DNA from: Escherichia sp. E4742
Lineage (GTDB): Bacteria; Pseudomonadota; Gammaproteobacteria; Enterobacterales; Enterobacteriaceae
DNA length: 64,000 nt
Assembly (NCBI RefSeq): GCF_005843885.1
Contig: NZ_CP040443.1
Location: 930,001-994,000 of the forward strand
Reading direction: 5' to 3'
A model generated the notes under the pieces. That model was not told where the DNA came from. It did not search any database and saw only the letters and a list, made by a program, of their open reading frames with translations. This document shows positions 53,693 through 63,424 of this stretch, one piece after another. Within the stretch, counting starts at the first letter, position 1. Each line of letters starts with the position of its first letter. The translations under genes were made by a program, and so were the position numbers.

Positions 53693-54412
53693 TTATTTCA
53701 AATTCCCGACCAGGGCTTTACGGCTGTCTTCCAGAGTCACAACACGGCTACAAACATCTTTGCCAAATTGCTGGAAATCTTTTTCCTGCTTTTTCCACTC
53801 GGTCTGGATTGAGGATTGCAGACCGCCCAGGCTTCCCAGCACATTCTGTAACGGGTTACCGCCGCTTTTCAGCACCGCTTTCGCGCCCATTTCATTAATG
53901 CTGTCCTGCAAAATACCACCCATTGCCTGATTCACTAACTGCTGGCCTTCGGCGCGAACCTGATCAATGGCTTTATAGTGGAACGTCAGGCCATCGCTGC
54001 GCGTTTCGATAATGCGGTTCATCTGTTCTTTCAGCTGCGCATCCAGTTTGGTCAGACGGCTGCGCATTTTGCTGCTTTCGCCCATCTCCTGAACGATAAT
54101 TTTATCCAGCGCAACGCGTGCTTTCTCTACGCGGCTTTTCGCACCTTCATCAATCCACGGCAGCGTGCTGCGCAGTTCGGCCTGATAATCCTTCGCCTGC
54201 TCGCGCTGGGCAGCGTTCAGAGAATATTGTTTGCCGTTGTACATCACGTTGCCGTCTGGCGTGATCACCAGATTGCCGTTTTCGCCCTTCACCTGCACGG
54301 TTTGCGGGCTGACAATCACATCGTCACGCGGCGTGACGCTGCACTGGTAGTCGGCGTGAGCGGCCATTGCCGTCACTGAAAGTGCTGCCGCCAGCAGCAT
54401 TTTGCGCATCAT
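53693..54412 (-). CDS. yggN: YggN, DUF2884 periplasmic protein
   Basis: A 239-residue exported protein with signal peptide MMRKMLLAAALSVTAMAAHA. The mature start DYQCSVTPRDDVIVSPQTVQ is followed by helical, charged sequence (KAKSRVEK-type, QLKEQMNRIIETRSDG). It belongs to DUF2884, no known function. Two Cys (residue about 24 and near the C-terminal end, GKDVCSRVV) could form a disulfide. Confidence 0.92.
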   Translation of the reverse strand: MMRKMLLAAALSVTAMAAHADYQCSVTPRDDVIVSPQTVQVKGENGNLVITPDGNVMYNGKQYSLNAAQREQAKDYQAELRSTLPWIDEGAKSRVEKARVALDKIIVQEMGESSKMRSRLTKLDAQLKEQMNRIIETRSDGLTFHYKAIDQVRAEGQQLVNQAMGGILQDSINEMGAKAVLKSGGNPLQNVLGSLGGLQSSIQTEWKKQEKDFQQFGKDVCSRVVTLEDSRKALVGNLK

Positions 54413-54435
54413 AGTCTTCCCTCAAGAACAAATCA

Positions 54436-54453
54436 GGCCAGCATTTGCTGGCC
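54436..54453 (-). terminator. Hairpin after trmB-yggL
   Basis: GGCCAGCATTTGCTGGCC folds into a strong stem, lying beyond the REP pair downstream of yggL and just upstream of yggN. It may end read-through transcripts of trmB-yggL; the T tract is weak. Confidence 0.5.
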
Positions 54454-54486
54454 CCAGATTGATAACAAAGTACACGTTGTCCATGC

Positions 54487-54575
54487 CGGATGCGGCGTAA
54501 ATGCTTTATCTGGCCTACTCGATCGTCCATCTTTGTAGGCCTGATAAGCGTAGCGCATCAGGCAGTTTTGCATTT
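54487..54575. repeat. REP pair between yggN and yggL
   Basis: GCCGGATGCGGCGTAAATGC with TTTATCTGGC, and GTAGGCCTGATAAGCGTAGC with GCATCAGGC: two opposed REP units, directly behind the yggL stop. Confidence 0.82.
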
Positions 54576-54595
54576 GTCATCGCCCGTATGCTTTC

Positions 54596-54922
54596 TTAGT
54601 CCCACCAAACGTCGAAAAGTTCGCTGGTGCGTACCTCATCCAGTTTGCGCTCTTCCAGCCACTTACGCACAATCGCCTGATGTTCTTCGGTGCATTTGCC
54701 GATTTCCTGCATGCAGATCAGACCTTCCCAGGCCAGATAACCGCTGCCGTCAAAGGCCAGTTTGTTCGGTTCGATAACCTCGTTAATAAAGTCATCAACG
54801 GTTTTATCAATCTGTTCTTCCGATGTACCTTCCGGGAATCGCCATGCCACCGAAAATCCTAATTCCTGGAATTCGTCGATGTGCATTTTTTTACGCAGAC
54901 GACGGCTACGGTTCTTTGCCAT
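54596..54922 (-). CDS. yggL: YggL, 50S-associated DUF469 protein
   Basis: A 108-residue acidic protein with a basic N terminus (MAKNRSRRLRKKMHIDEFQE). It belongs to DUF469, and YggL has been found with 50S ribosomal subunits. The start codon shares bases with the trmB stop (TAATG), so it is translated after trmB. Sequence is as in K-12. Confidence 0.95.
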   Translation of the reverse strand: MAKNRSRRLRKKMHIDEFQELGFSVAWRFPEGTSEEQIDKTVDDFINEVIEPNKLAFDGSGYLAWEGLICMQEIGKCTEEHQAIVRKWLEERKLDEVRTSELFDVWWD

Positions 54923-55641
54923 TATTTCACCCTCTCGAACATTAAGTCCCATACTCCGTGACCAAGACGATGACCACGTTGTTCAAATTTCGTCACCGGA
55001 CGTGATGCCGGACGCGGTACGTAATCATTGCTCTCTGACAGGTTTTTATAACCGTCAATGGAAGACATCACCTCGAGCATATGTTCCGCATAAGGTTCCC
55101 AGTCGGTCGCCATATGGAATACGCCACCCAGCTGCAGTTTGCTTTTTACCAGTTCGGCAAACGGCACCTGAACGATACGGCGTTTATTATGGCGCGCTTT
55201 GTGCCACGGGTCAGGGAAAAAGAGCTGCACCATGCGCAATGAATTGTCAGGAATCATTTTATGCAGCACTTCAACCGCGTCATGACACATCACGCGCAGG
55301 TTGCTTAAGCCCTCTTCATGCGCGGAAGCCAGGCACGCACCTACGCCCGGTGAATGCACTTCAATGCCGAGGAAGTCCTGCTCAGGGCGATCTTTGGCCA
55401 TTGCCACCAGCGACGCCCCCATGCCAAAACCAATCTCAAGCGTCACCGGCGCTTCACGGCCAAAAAGCGCAGGGAAATCCAGCATATCTTCGCTGAACTC
55501 AACGCCCATCACCGGCCAGTAGTTTTCCAGCGCATGTTCCTGGCCTTTGGTCAGTCGCCCCTGGCGGCGCACAAAACTACGGATACGGCGCAGCGGGCGG
55601 CCGTTTTCATCAAATTCCGGTGAGATGACGTCGTTTTTCAT
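54922..55641 (-). CDS. trmB: TrmB, tRNA (guanine-N7) methyltransferase
   Basis: A 239-residue SAM-dependent methyltransferase making m7G46 in tRNA. The SAM-binding motif VTLEIGFGMGASLVAMAK is near residue 65 and LFFPDPWHKARHNKRRI near 142 carries the conserved PDPW substrate loop. It is divergent from mutY with about 130 bases between, and coupled to yggL downstream. Confidence 0.97.
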   Translation of the reverse strand: MKNDVISPEFDENGRPLRRIRSFVRRQGRLTKGQEHALENYWPVMGVEFSEDMLDFPALFGREAPVTLEIGFGMGASLVAMAKDRPEQDFLGIEVHSPGVGACLASAHEEGLSNLRVMCHDAVEVLHKMIPDNSLRMVQLFFPDPWHKARHNKRRIVQVPFAELVKSKLQLGGVFHMATDWEPYAEHMLEVMSSIDGYKNLSESNDYVPRPASRPVTKFEQRGHRLGHGVWDLMFERVK

Positions 55642-55801
55642 AAAGATTTAGTCGCTTGTGAAAGTGTTCTGAAAACGGGCATTATCCAAAGTTAGTTGCC
55701 GGATGCAAGCATGATAAGGCCCTAGCTGCGGAAAGTTCCGGTTTACACCCCGCCGCTGCTGTGCTGCAATCTTGCCCCCAACAACAGTGAATTCGGTGAC
55801 C

Positions 55802-56854
55802 ATGCAAGCGTCGCAATTTTCAGCCCAGGTTCTGGACTGGTACGATAAATACGGGCGGAAAACGCTGCCCTGGCAAATTGACAAGACGCCCTACAAAGTA
55901 TGGCTCTCAGAAGTGATGTTGCAACAAACTCAGGTTGCGACCGTAATCCCCTATTTTGAACGCTTTATGGCGCGCTTCCCGACGGTGACCGATCTCGCCA
56001 ATGCGCCACTGGACGAAGTTCTCCACTTGTGGACCGGGCTTGGCTATTACGCCCGCGCGCGCAATCTGCATAAAGCTGCACAGCAAGTTGCCACCTTACA
56101 CGGCGGTAAATTCCCGGAAACCTTTGAGGAAGTTGCGGCGTTACCGGGCGTCGGGCGTTCCACTGCGGGCGCGATTCTCTCGCTTTCTCTGGGTAAGCAC
56201 TTTCCGATTCTCGACGGTAACGTCAAACGCGTGCTGGCGCGCTGCTATGCTGTAAGCGGCTGGCCAGGGAAAAAAGAGGTAGAGAATAAACTATGGAGTT
56301 TGAGCGAGCAGGTGACGCCCGCGGTTGGCGTGGAGCGGTTTAATCAGGCGATGATGGATTTGGGCGCGATGATTTGTACGCGTTCGAAGCCGAAATGCTC
56401 GCTCTGTCCGCTACAAAACGGATGTATTGCCGCCGCCAACAATAGCTGGTCGCTTTATCCGGGCAAAAAACCGAAACAGACGCTGCCGGAGCGCACCGGC
56501 TACTTTTTGCTCTTACAGCACGAAGATGAAGTATTGCTGGCGCAGCGCCCGCCGAGCGGATTGTGGGGCGGTTTATACTGTTTCCCGCAGTTTACCGACG
56601 AAGAAAGTTTGCGGCAATGGCTGGCGCAACGGCAGATCAATGCCGACAACCTGACGCAACTGACCGCGTTTCGGCATACCTTCAGCCATTTCCATTTAGA
56701 TATTGTGCCTATGTGGCTTCCCGTGTCGTCATTCACCAGTTGCATGGATGAAGGCAATGCGCTCTGGTATAACTTAGCGCAACCGCCGTCAGTTGGCCTG
56801 GCGGCTCCCGTGGAGCGTTTGTTACAGCAGTTACGCACTGGCGCGCCGGTTTAG
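55802..56854 (+). CDS. mutY: MutY, adenine DNA glycosylase
   Basis: Removes adenine mispaired with 8-oxoguanine. The 350-residue product begins MQASQFSAQVLDWYDKY. The catalytic Glu37 is in WLSEVMLQQTQV, the helix-hairpin-helix in LPGVGRSTAGAIL near 118 and the catalytic Asp138 in LDGNVKRVLARC. The [4Fe-4S] Cys set lies in CTRSKPKCSLCPLQNGC (about 192-208). A NUDIX-like C-terminal domain recognises 8-oxoG. A possible longer start ten codons upstream lacks homology. Confidence 0.98.
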   Translation: MQASQFSAQVLDWYDKYGRKTLPWQIDKTPYKVWLSEVMLQQTQVATVIPYFERFMARFPTVTDLANAPLDEVLHLWTGLGYYARARNLHKAAQQVATLHGGKFPETFEEVAALPGVGRSTAGAILSLSLGKHFPILDGNVKRVLARCYAVSGWPGKKEVENKLWSLSEQVTPAVGVERFNQAMMDLGAMICTRSKPKCSLCPLQNGCIAAANNSWSLYPGKKPKQTLPERTGYFLLLQHEDEVLLAQRPPSGLWGGLYCFPQFTDEESLRQWLAQRQINADNLTQLTAFRHTFSHFHLDIVPMWLPVSSFTSCMDEGNALWYNLAQPPSVGLAAPVERLLQQLRTGAPV

Positions 56855-56877
56855 CGCGTGAGTCGATAAGAGGATAA

Positions 56878-57156
<279 letters not shown>

Positions 57157-57220
57157 AAACAGTGCCGGAGCACGTCTCCGGCAACTTGCATAAAAACAAA
57201 CACAACACGCACCCGGAATG

Positions 57221-58300
57221 ATGAAAAAATATCTCGCGCTGGCTTTGATTGCGCCGTTGCTCATCTCCTGTTCGACGACCAAAAAAGGCGATACCTATAA
57301 TGAAGCCTGGGTCAAAGATACCAACGGTTTTGATATTCTGATGGGGCAATTTGCCCACAATATTGAGAACATCTGGGGATTCAAAGAGGTGGTGATCGCC
57401 GGTCCTAAGGACTACGTGAAATACACCGATCAATATCAGACCCGCAGCCACATCAACTTTGATGACGGCACGATTACTATCGAAACCATCGCCGGGACAG
57501 AACCTGCTGCGCATTTGCGCCGGGCAATAATCAAAACATTATTGATGGGCGACGATCCGAGTTCGGTCGATCTCTATTCCGACGTTGATGATATTACGAT
57601 TTCGAAAGAACCTTTCCTTTACGGTCAGGTGGTGGACAACACCGGGCAGCCGATTCGCTGGGAAGGTCGCGCAAGCAACTTCGCGGATTATCTGCTGAAA
57701 AACCGTCTGAAAAGCCGCAGCAACGGGCTGCGTATCATCTACAGCGTCACCATTAACATGGTGCCGAACCACCTTGATAAACGTGCGCACAAATATCTCG
57801 GCATGGTCCGCCAGGCATCACGGAAATATGGCGTCGATGAGTCATTGATTCTGGCGATTATGCAGACCGAATCTTCCTTTAACCCGTATGCGGTCAGCCG
57901 TTCCGACGCGCTGGGATTAATGCAGGTGGTACAACACACCGCCGGGAAAGATGTGTTCCGTTCGCAGGGGAAATCCGGTACGCCAAGTCGCAGTTTCTTG
58001 TTTGATCCTGCCAGCAATATTGATACCGGCACCGCGTATCTGGCGATGCTGAATAATGTTTATCTCGGCGGCATTGATAACCCAACATCGCGGCGTTATG
58101 CCGTCATCACCGCCTATAACGGTGGTGCAGGCAGCGTATTACGCGTCTTCTCGAACGATAAAATTCAGGCTGCCGCTATTATAAATACTATGACGCCGGG
58201 CGATGTTTATCAGACGCTGACTACCCGCCATCCGTCTGCGGAATCTCGCCGCTATCTTTATAAAGTGAACACGGCGCAAAAATCTTACCGTCGCCGATAA
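57221..58300 (+). CDS. mltC: MltC, membrane-bound lytic murein transglycosylase C
   Basis: A 359-residue outer membrane lipoprotein; lipobox LLISC with lipidated Cys16. It cleaves glycan strands of peptidoglycan giving 1,6-anhydromuramic ends. The SLT domain begins near residue 195: the catalytic Glu is in IMQTESSFNPYAVSRSDALG, with ALGLMQVVQHTAG and TAYNGGAGSVLRVF motifs. Two ATG codons are in tandem; I use the second, which fits the known length. Confidence 0.97.
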   Translation: MKKYLALALIAPLLISCSTTKKGDTYNEAWVKDTNGFDILMGQFAHNIENIWGFKEVVIAGPKDYVKYTDQYQTRSHINFDDGTITIETIAGTEPAAHLRRAIIKTLLMGDDPSSVDLYSDVDDITISKEPFLYGQVVDNTGQPIRWEGRASNFADYLLKNRLKSRSNGLRIIYSVTINMVPNHLDKRAHKYLGMVRQASRKYGVDESLILAIMQTESSFNPYAVSRSDALGLMQVVQHTAGKDVFRSQGKSGTPSRSFLFDPASNIDTGTAYLAMLNNVYLGGIDNPTSRRYAVITAYNGGAGSVLRVFSNDKIQAAAIINTMTPGDVYQTLTTRHPSAESRRYLYKVNTAQKSYRRR

Positions 58301-58339
58301 TTGCACTTATTGCCCCTTGACGATGTTCAGGGGCAAAAG

Positions 58340-58355
58340 TGTTATCTACATCACA
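58340..58355. promoter_or_regulatory. CRP-like site upstream of nupG
   Basis: TGTTATCTACATCACA matches nine of ten positions of the CRP consensus. TTTTGCAAAAC and TTTGCAATTATTTGCC nearby look like CytR-type half sites. CytR/CRP control of nupG is established; the exact assignment here is inferred from position, about 150 bases before the start codon. Confidence 0.6.
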
Positions 58356-58502
58356 ATTATGTTTTGCAAAACGATATTATTTGCAATTATTTGCCACGGG
58401 TAACAAAAAAACAGTCCGCGAAGTTGATAGAATCGCATCATCTTGCACGGTCAAATGTGCTTTTTAAAACACTCATCCGCATCATGATGTGAGGAAATTA
58501 AC

Positions 58503-59759
58503 ATGAATCTTAAGCTGCAGCTGAAAATCCTCTCTTTTCTGCAGTTCTGCCTGTGGGGAAGTTGGCTGACGACCCTGGGCTCATATATGTTCGTTACCCT
58601 GAAGTTCGACGGTGCTTCCATTGGCGCAGTTTATAGTTCTCTGGGTATCGCTGCGGTCTTTATGCCTGCTTTGCTGGGGATTGTGGCCGACAAATGGTTA
58701 AGTGCGAAATGGGTTTACGCCATTTGTCACACTATTGGTGCGATCACTCTCTTCATGGCGGCGCAAGTCACCACGCCGGAGGCGATGTTCCTCGTGATAT
58801 TGATTAACTCGTTTGCCTATATGCCAACGCTTGGGTTAATCAACACGATTTCCTACTATCGCCTGCAAAATGCCGGGCTGGATATTGTGACTGATTTCCC
58901 GCCAATCCGTATCTGGGGCACCATCGGCTTTATCATGGCGATGTGGGTGGTAAGCCTGTCTGGCTTTGAATTGAGCCACATGCAGCTGTATATTGGCGCA
59001 GCACTCTCCGCCGTTCTGGTGCTGTTTACCTTTACGCTGCCGTATATTCCGGTTGCTAAACAACAAGCTAATCAGAGCTGGACGACGCTGCTCGGCCTCG
59101 ATGCATTCGCGCTGTTTAAAAACAAGCGTATGGCGATTTTCTTCATCTTCTCGATGCTGCTGGGCGCGGAACTGCAGATTACCAACATGTTCGGTAATAC
59201 CTTCCTGCACAGCTTCGACAAAGATCCGATGTTCGCCAGCAGCTTTATTGTGCAGCATGCGTCAATCATCATGTCGATTTCGCAGATTTCTGAAACCCTG
59301 TTCATTCTGACCATCCCGTTCTTCTTAAGCCGCTACGGCATTAAGAACGTAATGATGATCAGTATCGTGGCGTGGATCCTGCGTTTTGCGCTGTTTGCTT
59401 ACGGCGACCCGACTCCGTTCGGTACCGTACTGCTGGTTCTGTCGATGATTGTTTACGGCTGTGCGTTCGACTTCTTCAACATCTCTGGTTCGGTGTTTGT
59501 CGAAAAAGAAGTTAGCCCGGCGATTCGCGCCAGTGCGCAAGGGATGTTCCTGATGATGACCAACGGCTTCGGCTGTATCCTCGGTGGCATCGTGAGCGGT
59601 AAAGTGGTTGAGATGTACACCCAAAACGGCATTACCGACTGGCAGACCGTATGGCTGATTTTCGCAGGTTACTCCGTGATTCTGGCCTTCGCGTTCATGG
59701 CGATGTTTAAATACAAACACGTTCGTGTCCCTGCCGGTACACAAACTGTTAGCCACTAA
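58503..59759 (+). CDS. nupG: NupG, nucleoside:H+ symporter
   Basis: A 418-residue inner membrane nucleoside transporter of the NHS family in the major facilitator superfamily, with 12 predicted helices. It starts MNLKLQLKILSFLQFCLWGS after GAGGAAATTAAC. Characteristic segments: LKFDGASIGAVYSSLGI near residue 32, NTISYYRLQNAGLDIV near 117, and ASAQGMFLMMTNGFG near 344. XapB is the close paralogue. A strong terminator follows. Confidence 0.97.
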   Translation: MNLKLQLKILSFLQFCLWGSWLTTLGSYMFVTLKFDGASIGAVYSSLGIAAVFMPALLGIVADKWLSAKWVYAICHTIGAITLFMAAQVTTPEAMFLVILINSFAYMPTLGLINTISYYRLQNAGLDIVTDFPPIRIWGTIGFIMAMWVVSLSGFELSHMQLYIGAALSAVLVLFTFTLPYIPVAKQQANQSWTTLLGLDAFALFKNKRMAIFFIFSMLLGAELQITNMFGNTFLHSFDKDPMFASSFIVQHASIIMSISQISETLFILTIPFFLSRYGIKNVMMISIVAWILRFALFAYGDPTPFGTVLLVLSMIVYGCAFDFFNISGSVFVEKEVSPAIRASAQGMFLMMTNGFGCILGGIVSGKVVEMYTQNGITDWQTVWLIFAGYSVILAFAFMAMFKYKHVRVPAGTQTVSH

Positions 59760-59773
59760 TTACGCAAAGAGAA

Positions 59774-59805
59774 ACGGGTCGCCAGAAGGTGACCCGTTTT
59801 TTTAT
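59774..59805 (+). terminator. Terminator between convergent nupG and speC
   Basis: ACGGGTCGCC / GGTGACCCGT, loop AGAA, followed by TTTTTTTATTC. Placed about 15 bases past nupG and directly at the speC stop. Confidence 0.88.
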
Positions 59806-59807
59806 TC

Positions 59808-61943
59808 TCACTTCAACACATAACCGTACAACCGTTTCATACCATCCGCATCGGTTTCGCTATAGACACCTTGTAGCTCCGGCGAAAATCCCGGCAGCAA
59901 ATTCACGCCTTCTTCCAGCGCAAGGAAATAACGCTGGACCGCTCCGCCCCACATTTCTCCTGGCACCACGCAAAGCACGCCAGGTGGATACGGCAGCGCG
60001 CCTTCCGCCGCAATTCGCCCTTCGGCATCACGAATGCGCACCAACTCCACTTCACCACGAATATAAGCGCTATGCGCATCCTGTGGATTCATCATTACTG
60101 ATGGGAAACTCTGCTGGCGGAACATCGCTTTTTGCAGGTCTTTGACGTCGAAACTGACATACAGATCGTGCATCTCCTGACACAACTGGCGCAGGGTATA
60201 GTCGCGATAGCGCACCGGGTATTTGTTATAAACGCTCGGCAACACTTCAGACAGCGGCGAGTCATCCTCAATATGCTGTTCAAACTGCACCAGCATCGCT
60301 ACCAGCTGTGCCAGCTTCTCGTGGCTTTCCGCCGGAGTTAATAAGAACAGAATGGAGTTGAGATCGCACTTCTCCGGCACAATGCCGTTCTCACGCAGAT
60401 AGTGCGCCAGAATCGTCGCTGGAACGCCAAAATCGCTATATTCGCCGGTTTCGGCATCGATACCCGGCGTGGTAAGTAACAGCTTGCACGGATCAACAAA
60501 ATACTGATCCGCGGCATATCCTTCAAAGCCGTGCCACTTCGCCCCCGGCTCAAAACTGAAAAAACGGCGGTCGCTGGCTAACACTGACGTCGGATAATCC
60601 TGCCACAATTTGCCATCAACAACAGGTGGAATAAACGGGCGGAACATCTTACAGCGCGCAAGAATCGCTTTCCGCGCTTCAATCCCTATCTCAACACACT
60701 CAGCCCACAGCCGACGCCCACTCTCCCCTTCATGGATTTTGGCGTTAACGTCCAGCGCGGCAAACAGCGGGTAGAACGGGCTGGTAGAAGCATGGAGCAT
60801 AAAGGCATTATTCAACCGCTTATGCGGGCAAAAACGCGCCTGTCCGCGGATATGGTTATCTTTTTTATGGATCTGCGACGTCTGTGAGAATCCCGCCTGC
60901 TGTTTATGCACCGACTGGGTAACAAAGATCCCCGGATCGTTTTCGTTAAGTTCTAACAGCAGCGGCGAGCTATCTGCCATCATCGGGATAAACTGTTCGT
61001 AACCGACCCATGCAGAATCAAACAGAATGTAATCACACAGATGCCCAATGGTATCGATCACCTGGCGGGCATTGTAGATAGTGCCGTCATAGGTTCCCAA
61101 CTGAATAATCGCCAGGCGGAACGGGCGCGGCAGTTCGGCTTTTTCTGGCGCAACGTCGCGAACTTGCTGGCGCAGATACTCTTCATTAAAACAGTGCGCA
61201 TCAATCCCGCCGATAAAACCGAATGGGTTGCGTGAGGCTTCCAGATAGACCGGCGTCGCCCCCGCCTGAATCAGCGCACCGTGATGATTCGACTTATGGT
61301 TGTTACGGTCGAAGAGCACCAGATCACCACGCGTTAACAACGCATTCGTTACCACTTTATTCGCTGCCGATGTGCCGTTCAGCACAAAATAGGTTTTATC
61401 GGCATGAAAGACTTTGGCGGCGAATTTCTGCGCATCCTTTGCGGAACCTTCATGAATAAGCAGATCGCCCAATTTTACGTCAGCGTTACACATATCGGCG
61501 CGAAAGACGTTCTCACCAAAGAAATCGTAAAAATGGCGTCCGGCAGGATGCTTTTTAAAGAACGCACCATGTTGATGCCCAGGACAAGCAAAGGTGCTAT
61601 TGCCCATCTCAACGTACTGGGTCAGCGTGTCATAAAATGGCGGTAGCAAATTCTCTTCATACTGACAGGCTGCGGATTCCAGCTCCAGCCACTGCTGCTC
61701 ATTGCCGTTGATGATAGCCATAACGCCCGCGGGCAATTCAACCGCATCTTCAGAATACAAAAACACCGGCAGATGAAAACCGGTGCGCTTAAGTAACGCA
61801 AGGATGCCGCTACGACTATCCGCAGCGGTAATGACGACTGCCGCGACGTCCGTAAAATCAGTATCTCCCAACGCCACCACGCGGCGATGAGTAGAAAGTC
61901 GGGATACCAGTTCACTACTGGCGGCAATATTCATTGATTTCAT
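59808..61943 (-). CDS. speC: Ornithine decarboxylase, constitutive
   Basis: PLP enzyme (711 aa) making putrescine from ornithine. The start MKSMNIAASSELVSRLS is the family's; the longer frame lacks similarity. The N-terminal wing (response-regulator-like) covers residues to about 110. The PLP lysine is in TQSVHKQQAGFSQTSQIHKK near residue 350, and CPGHQHGAFFKKHPAGR near 140 is conserved. It completes the polyamine set with speA and speB in this window. Confidence 0.98.
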   Translation of the reverse strand: MKSMNIAASSELVSRLSTHRRVVALGDTDFTDVAAVVITAADSRSGILALLKRTGFHLPVFLYSEDAVELPAGVMAIINGNEQQWLELESAACQYEENLLPPFYDTLTQYVEMGNSTFACPGHQHGAFFKKHPAGRHFYDFFGENVFRADMCNADVKLGDLLIHEGSAKDAQKFAAKVFHADKTYFVLNGTSAANKVVTNALLTRGDLVLFDRNNHKSNHHGALIQAGATPVYLEASRNPFGFIGGIDAHCFNEEYLRQQVRDVAPEKAELPRPFRLAIIQLGTYDGTIYNARQVIDTIGHLCDYILFDSAWVGYEQFIPMMADSSPLLLELNENDPGIFVTQSVHKQQAGFSQTSQIHKKDNHIRGQARFCPHKRLNNAFMLHASTSPFYPLFAALDVNAKIHEGESGRRLWAECVEIGIEARKAILARCKMFRPFIPPVVDGKLWQDYPTSVLASDRRFFSFEPGAKWHGFEGYAADQYFVDPCKLLLTTPGIDAETGEYSDFGVPATILAHYLRENGIVPEKCDLNSILFLLTPAESHEKLAQLVAMLVQFEQHIEDDSPLSEVLPSVYNKYPVRYRDYTLRQLCQEMHDLYVSFDVKDLQKAMFRQQSFPSVMMNPQDAHSAYIRGEVELVRIRDAEGRIAAEGALPYPPGVLCVVPGEMWGGAVQRYFLALEEGVNLLPGFSPELQGVYSETDADGMKRLYGYVLK

Positions 61944-62344
61944 AAGCGCAAAACCCGTTTCGGGGAAGTAAGAATACCGGACAAGGTGGAAAACCCTGCC
62001 CCATGAGATATGGGTCAAACTGGTCACCAGCTCCGACCGCCAGACATCAGTAAAAGCAGAAACGCTCTGATTTTACTGTTGCCCTGCAGTGAGCATACGT
62101 TAACGTCACCGCATAAAAAGCAGCGTCACAGAACAGGAGACATTTCGCGCGAAACGGCGATAAGCGAAAGAATGTAAGGAGGCGGCGTGCATCAGGCAAG
62201 CTCCGTACAGAGAGGAGAAAATTCGCGCAATCATGGCACCTTTCGCTAAAGCGCGCAAGCCAGGACTTTGCGGCCAGACAAGCCATAAACGGGGCAAAAA
62301 GTTCATAATAAGAAAATCAAACAATACAGTTAACAGGAACTCTT
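61944..62344. other. speC-yqgA intergenic region, no supported gene
   Basis: About 400 bases with average GC between two divergent genes. Short open frames on the minus strand (62047-62286, 62106-62324) have no ribosome site, similarity or consistent codon use, so I do not call them. I see no clear operator. It should hold the speC and yqgA promoters and a long speC leader. Confidence 0.5.
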
Positions 62345-63052
62345 GTGGTCATCGGCCCTTTTATCAACGCTAGTGCAGTATTACTGGGTGGCGTTCTCGG
62401 CGCACTGCTTAGCCAACGTTTACCGGAACGTATCCGCGTCTCAATGACGTCCATTTTTGGCCTGGCATCGCTGGGGATTGGTATTTTACTGGTCGTGAAA
62501 TGTGCCAACCTTCCGGCGATGGTTTTAGCTACGCTACTCGGGGCATTAATCGGCGAAATTTGTCTGCTGGAGAAAGGAGTCAATACAGCGGTCGCCAAAG
62601 CGCAAAATCTGTTTCGTCACTCGAGCAAGAAACCTGCGCATGAATCTTTTATTCAGAATTTTGTCGCGATTATTGTCCTGTTTTGTGCCAGCGGCACCGG
62701 GATCTTCGGCGCGATGAATGAAGGGATGACAGGCGATCCGAGTATTTTAATCGCCAAGTCATTTCTTGATTTCTTTACAGCGATGATCTTCGCCTGTTCA
62801 CTTGGCATTGCGGTATCGGTGATTAGTATTCCATTGCTCATCATCCAGTTAACGCTGGCATGGGCTGCTGCGCTGATATTACCGCTGACCACACCGTCGA
62901 TGATGGCGGACTTCAGCGCCGTAGGTGGTTTATTGCTGCTGGCAACCGGCTTACGCATTTGCGGCATAAAAATGTTTCCGGTGGTCAACATGCTACCCGC
63001 TCTGCTACTGGCAATGCCGCTTTCCGCTGCCTGGACCACCTGGTTTGCCTGA
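62345..63052 (+). CDS. yqgA: YqgA, DUF554 inner membrane protein
   Basis: A 235-residue membrane protein of the DUF554 family with about seven predicted helices and a GTG start (VVIGPFINASAVLLGG). Conserved segments are GASLGIGILL-type LASLGIGILLVVKCANLP and FSAVGGLLLLATGLRICGIK. The cytoplasmic loop around residues 80-105 (KAQNLFRHSSKKPAHESF) and parts after 150 differ clearly from K-12, making it the most diverged core gene I noticed. Function unknown. Confidence 0.93.
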   Translation: MVIGPFINASAVLLGGVLGALLSQRLPERIRVSMTSIFGLASLGIGILLVVKCANLPAMVLATLLGALIGEICLLEKGVNTAVAKAQNLFRHSSKKPAHESFIQNFVAIIVLFCASGTGIFGAMNEGMTGDPSILIAKSFLDFFTAMIFACSLGIAVSVISIPLLIIQLTLAWAAALILPLTTPSMMADFSAVGGLLLLATGLRICGIKMFPVVNMLPALLLAMPLSAAWTTWFA

Positions 63053-63118
63053 CATTACGAGCGATAACGGCAAACTGATGATAGATTGTGCAGTCTGCCG
63101 TAAATTGAAGAAATTTGA

Positions 63119-63147
63119 TTGACGAGACGAGGCGAATCAGGTTTAAT
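63119..63147 (+). promoter_or_regulatory. Promoter of pheV
   Basis: TTGACG and TTTAAT are spaced by 17 bases, followed by a GC-rich discriminator (GCGCCCC), typical of stringently controlled stable RNA promoters, ending a few bases before the tRNA. Confidence 0.75.
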
Positions 63148-63157
63148 GCGCCCCGTT

Positions 63158-63233
63158 GCCCGGATAGCTCAGTCGGTAGAGCAGGGGATTGAAAATCCCC
63201 GTGTCCTTGGTTCGATTCCGAGTCCGGGCACCA
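63158..63233 (+). tRNA. pheV: tRNA-Phe (anticodon GAA), pheV
   Basis: 76 bases including the encoded CCA end. The acceptor stem GCCCGGA / TCCGGGC, D arm (TAGCTCAGTCGGTAGAGCA), anticodon loop with GAA in GGGGATTGAAAATCCCC, and T arm (GGTTCGATTCC) all fold normally. It lies behind yqgA as in E. coli pheV. Its 3' end is a common integration target for islands. Confidence 0.98.
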
Positions 63234-63341
63234 CCTTACATCAAAGCCACTGGTCAGGAGTGAGAAACCTGACGGGTGTCATCGGGAAGGTGTCAGATGT
63301 CGTGAGTCTGCTTCATGTACATCATGATTTTCTTCTCGAAT

Positions 63342-63370
63342 GGGAGCATGTTAGCCGCATGCTCCCTTTT
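63342..63370 (+). terminator. Terminator downstream of pheV
   Basis: GGGAGCATG / CATGCTCCC with a TTAGCCG loop, followed by TTTTCTC. It lies about 110 bases after the tRNA, in sequence that probably belongs to the inserted island. Confidence 0.78.
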
Positions 63371-63424
63371 CTCGATCACTATATATGATTACAACCCTTC
63401 AGCGGATTGTCAATCTGCCTGCAA

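Noticed and set aside
55680..55740. REP-like fragment (GCCGGATGCAAGCATGATAAGG) between trmB and mutY
   Set aside because: Only one degenerate half without a matching inverted unit; too weak to annotate as a REP element.
62047..62324. Two overlapping short frames upstream of speC
   Set aside because: Cys- and Leu-rich products without family, no ribosome site, overlapping each other in different frames.
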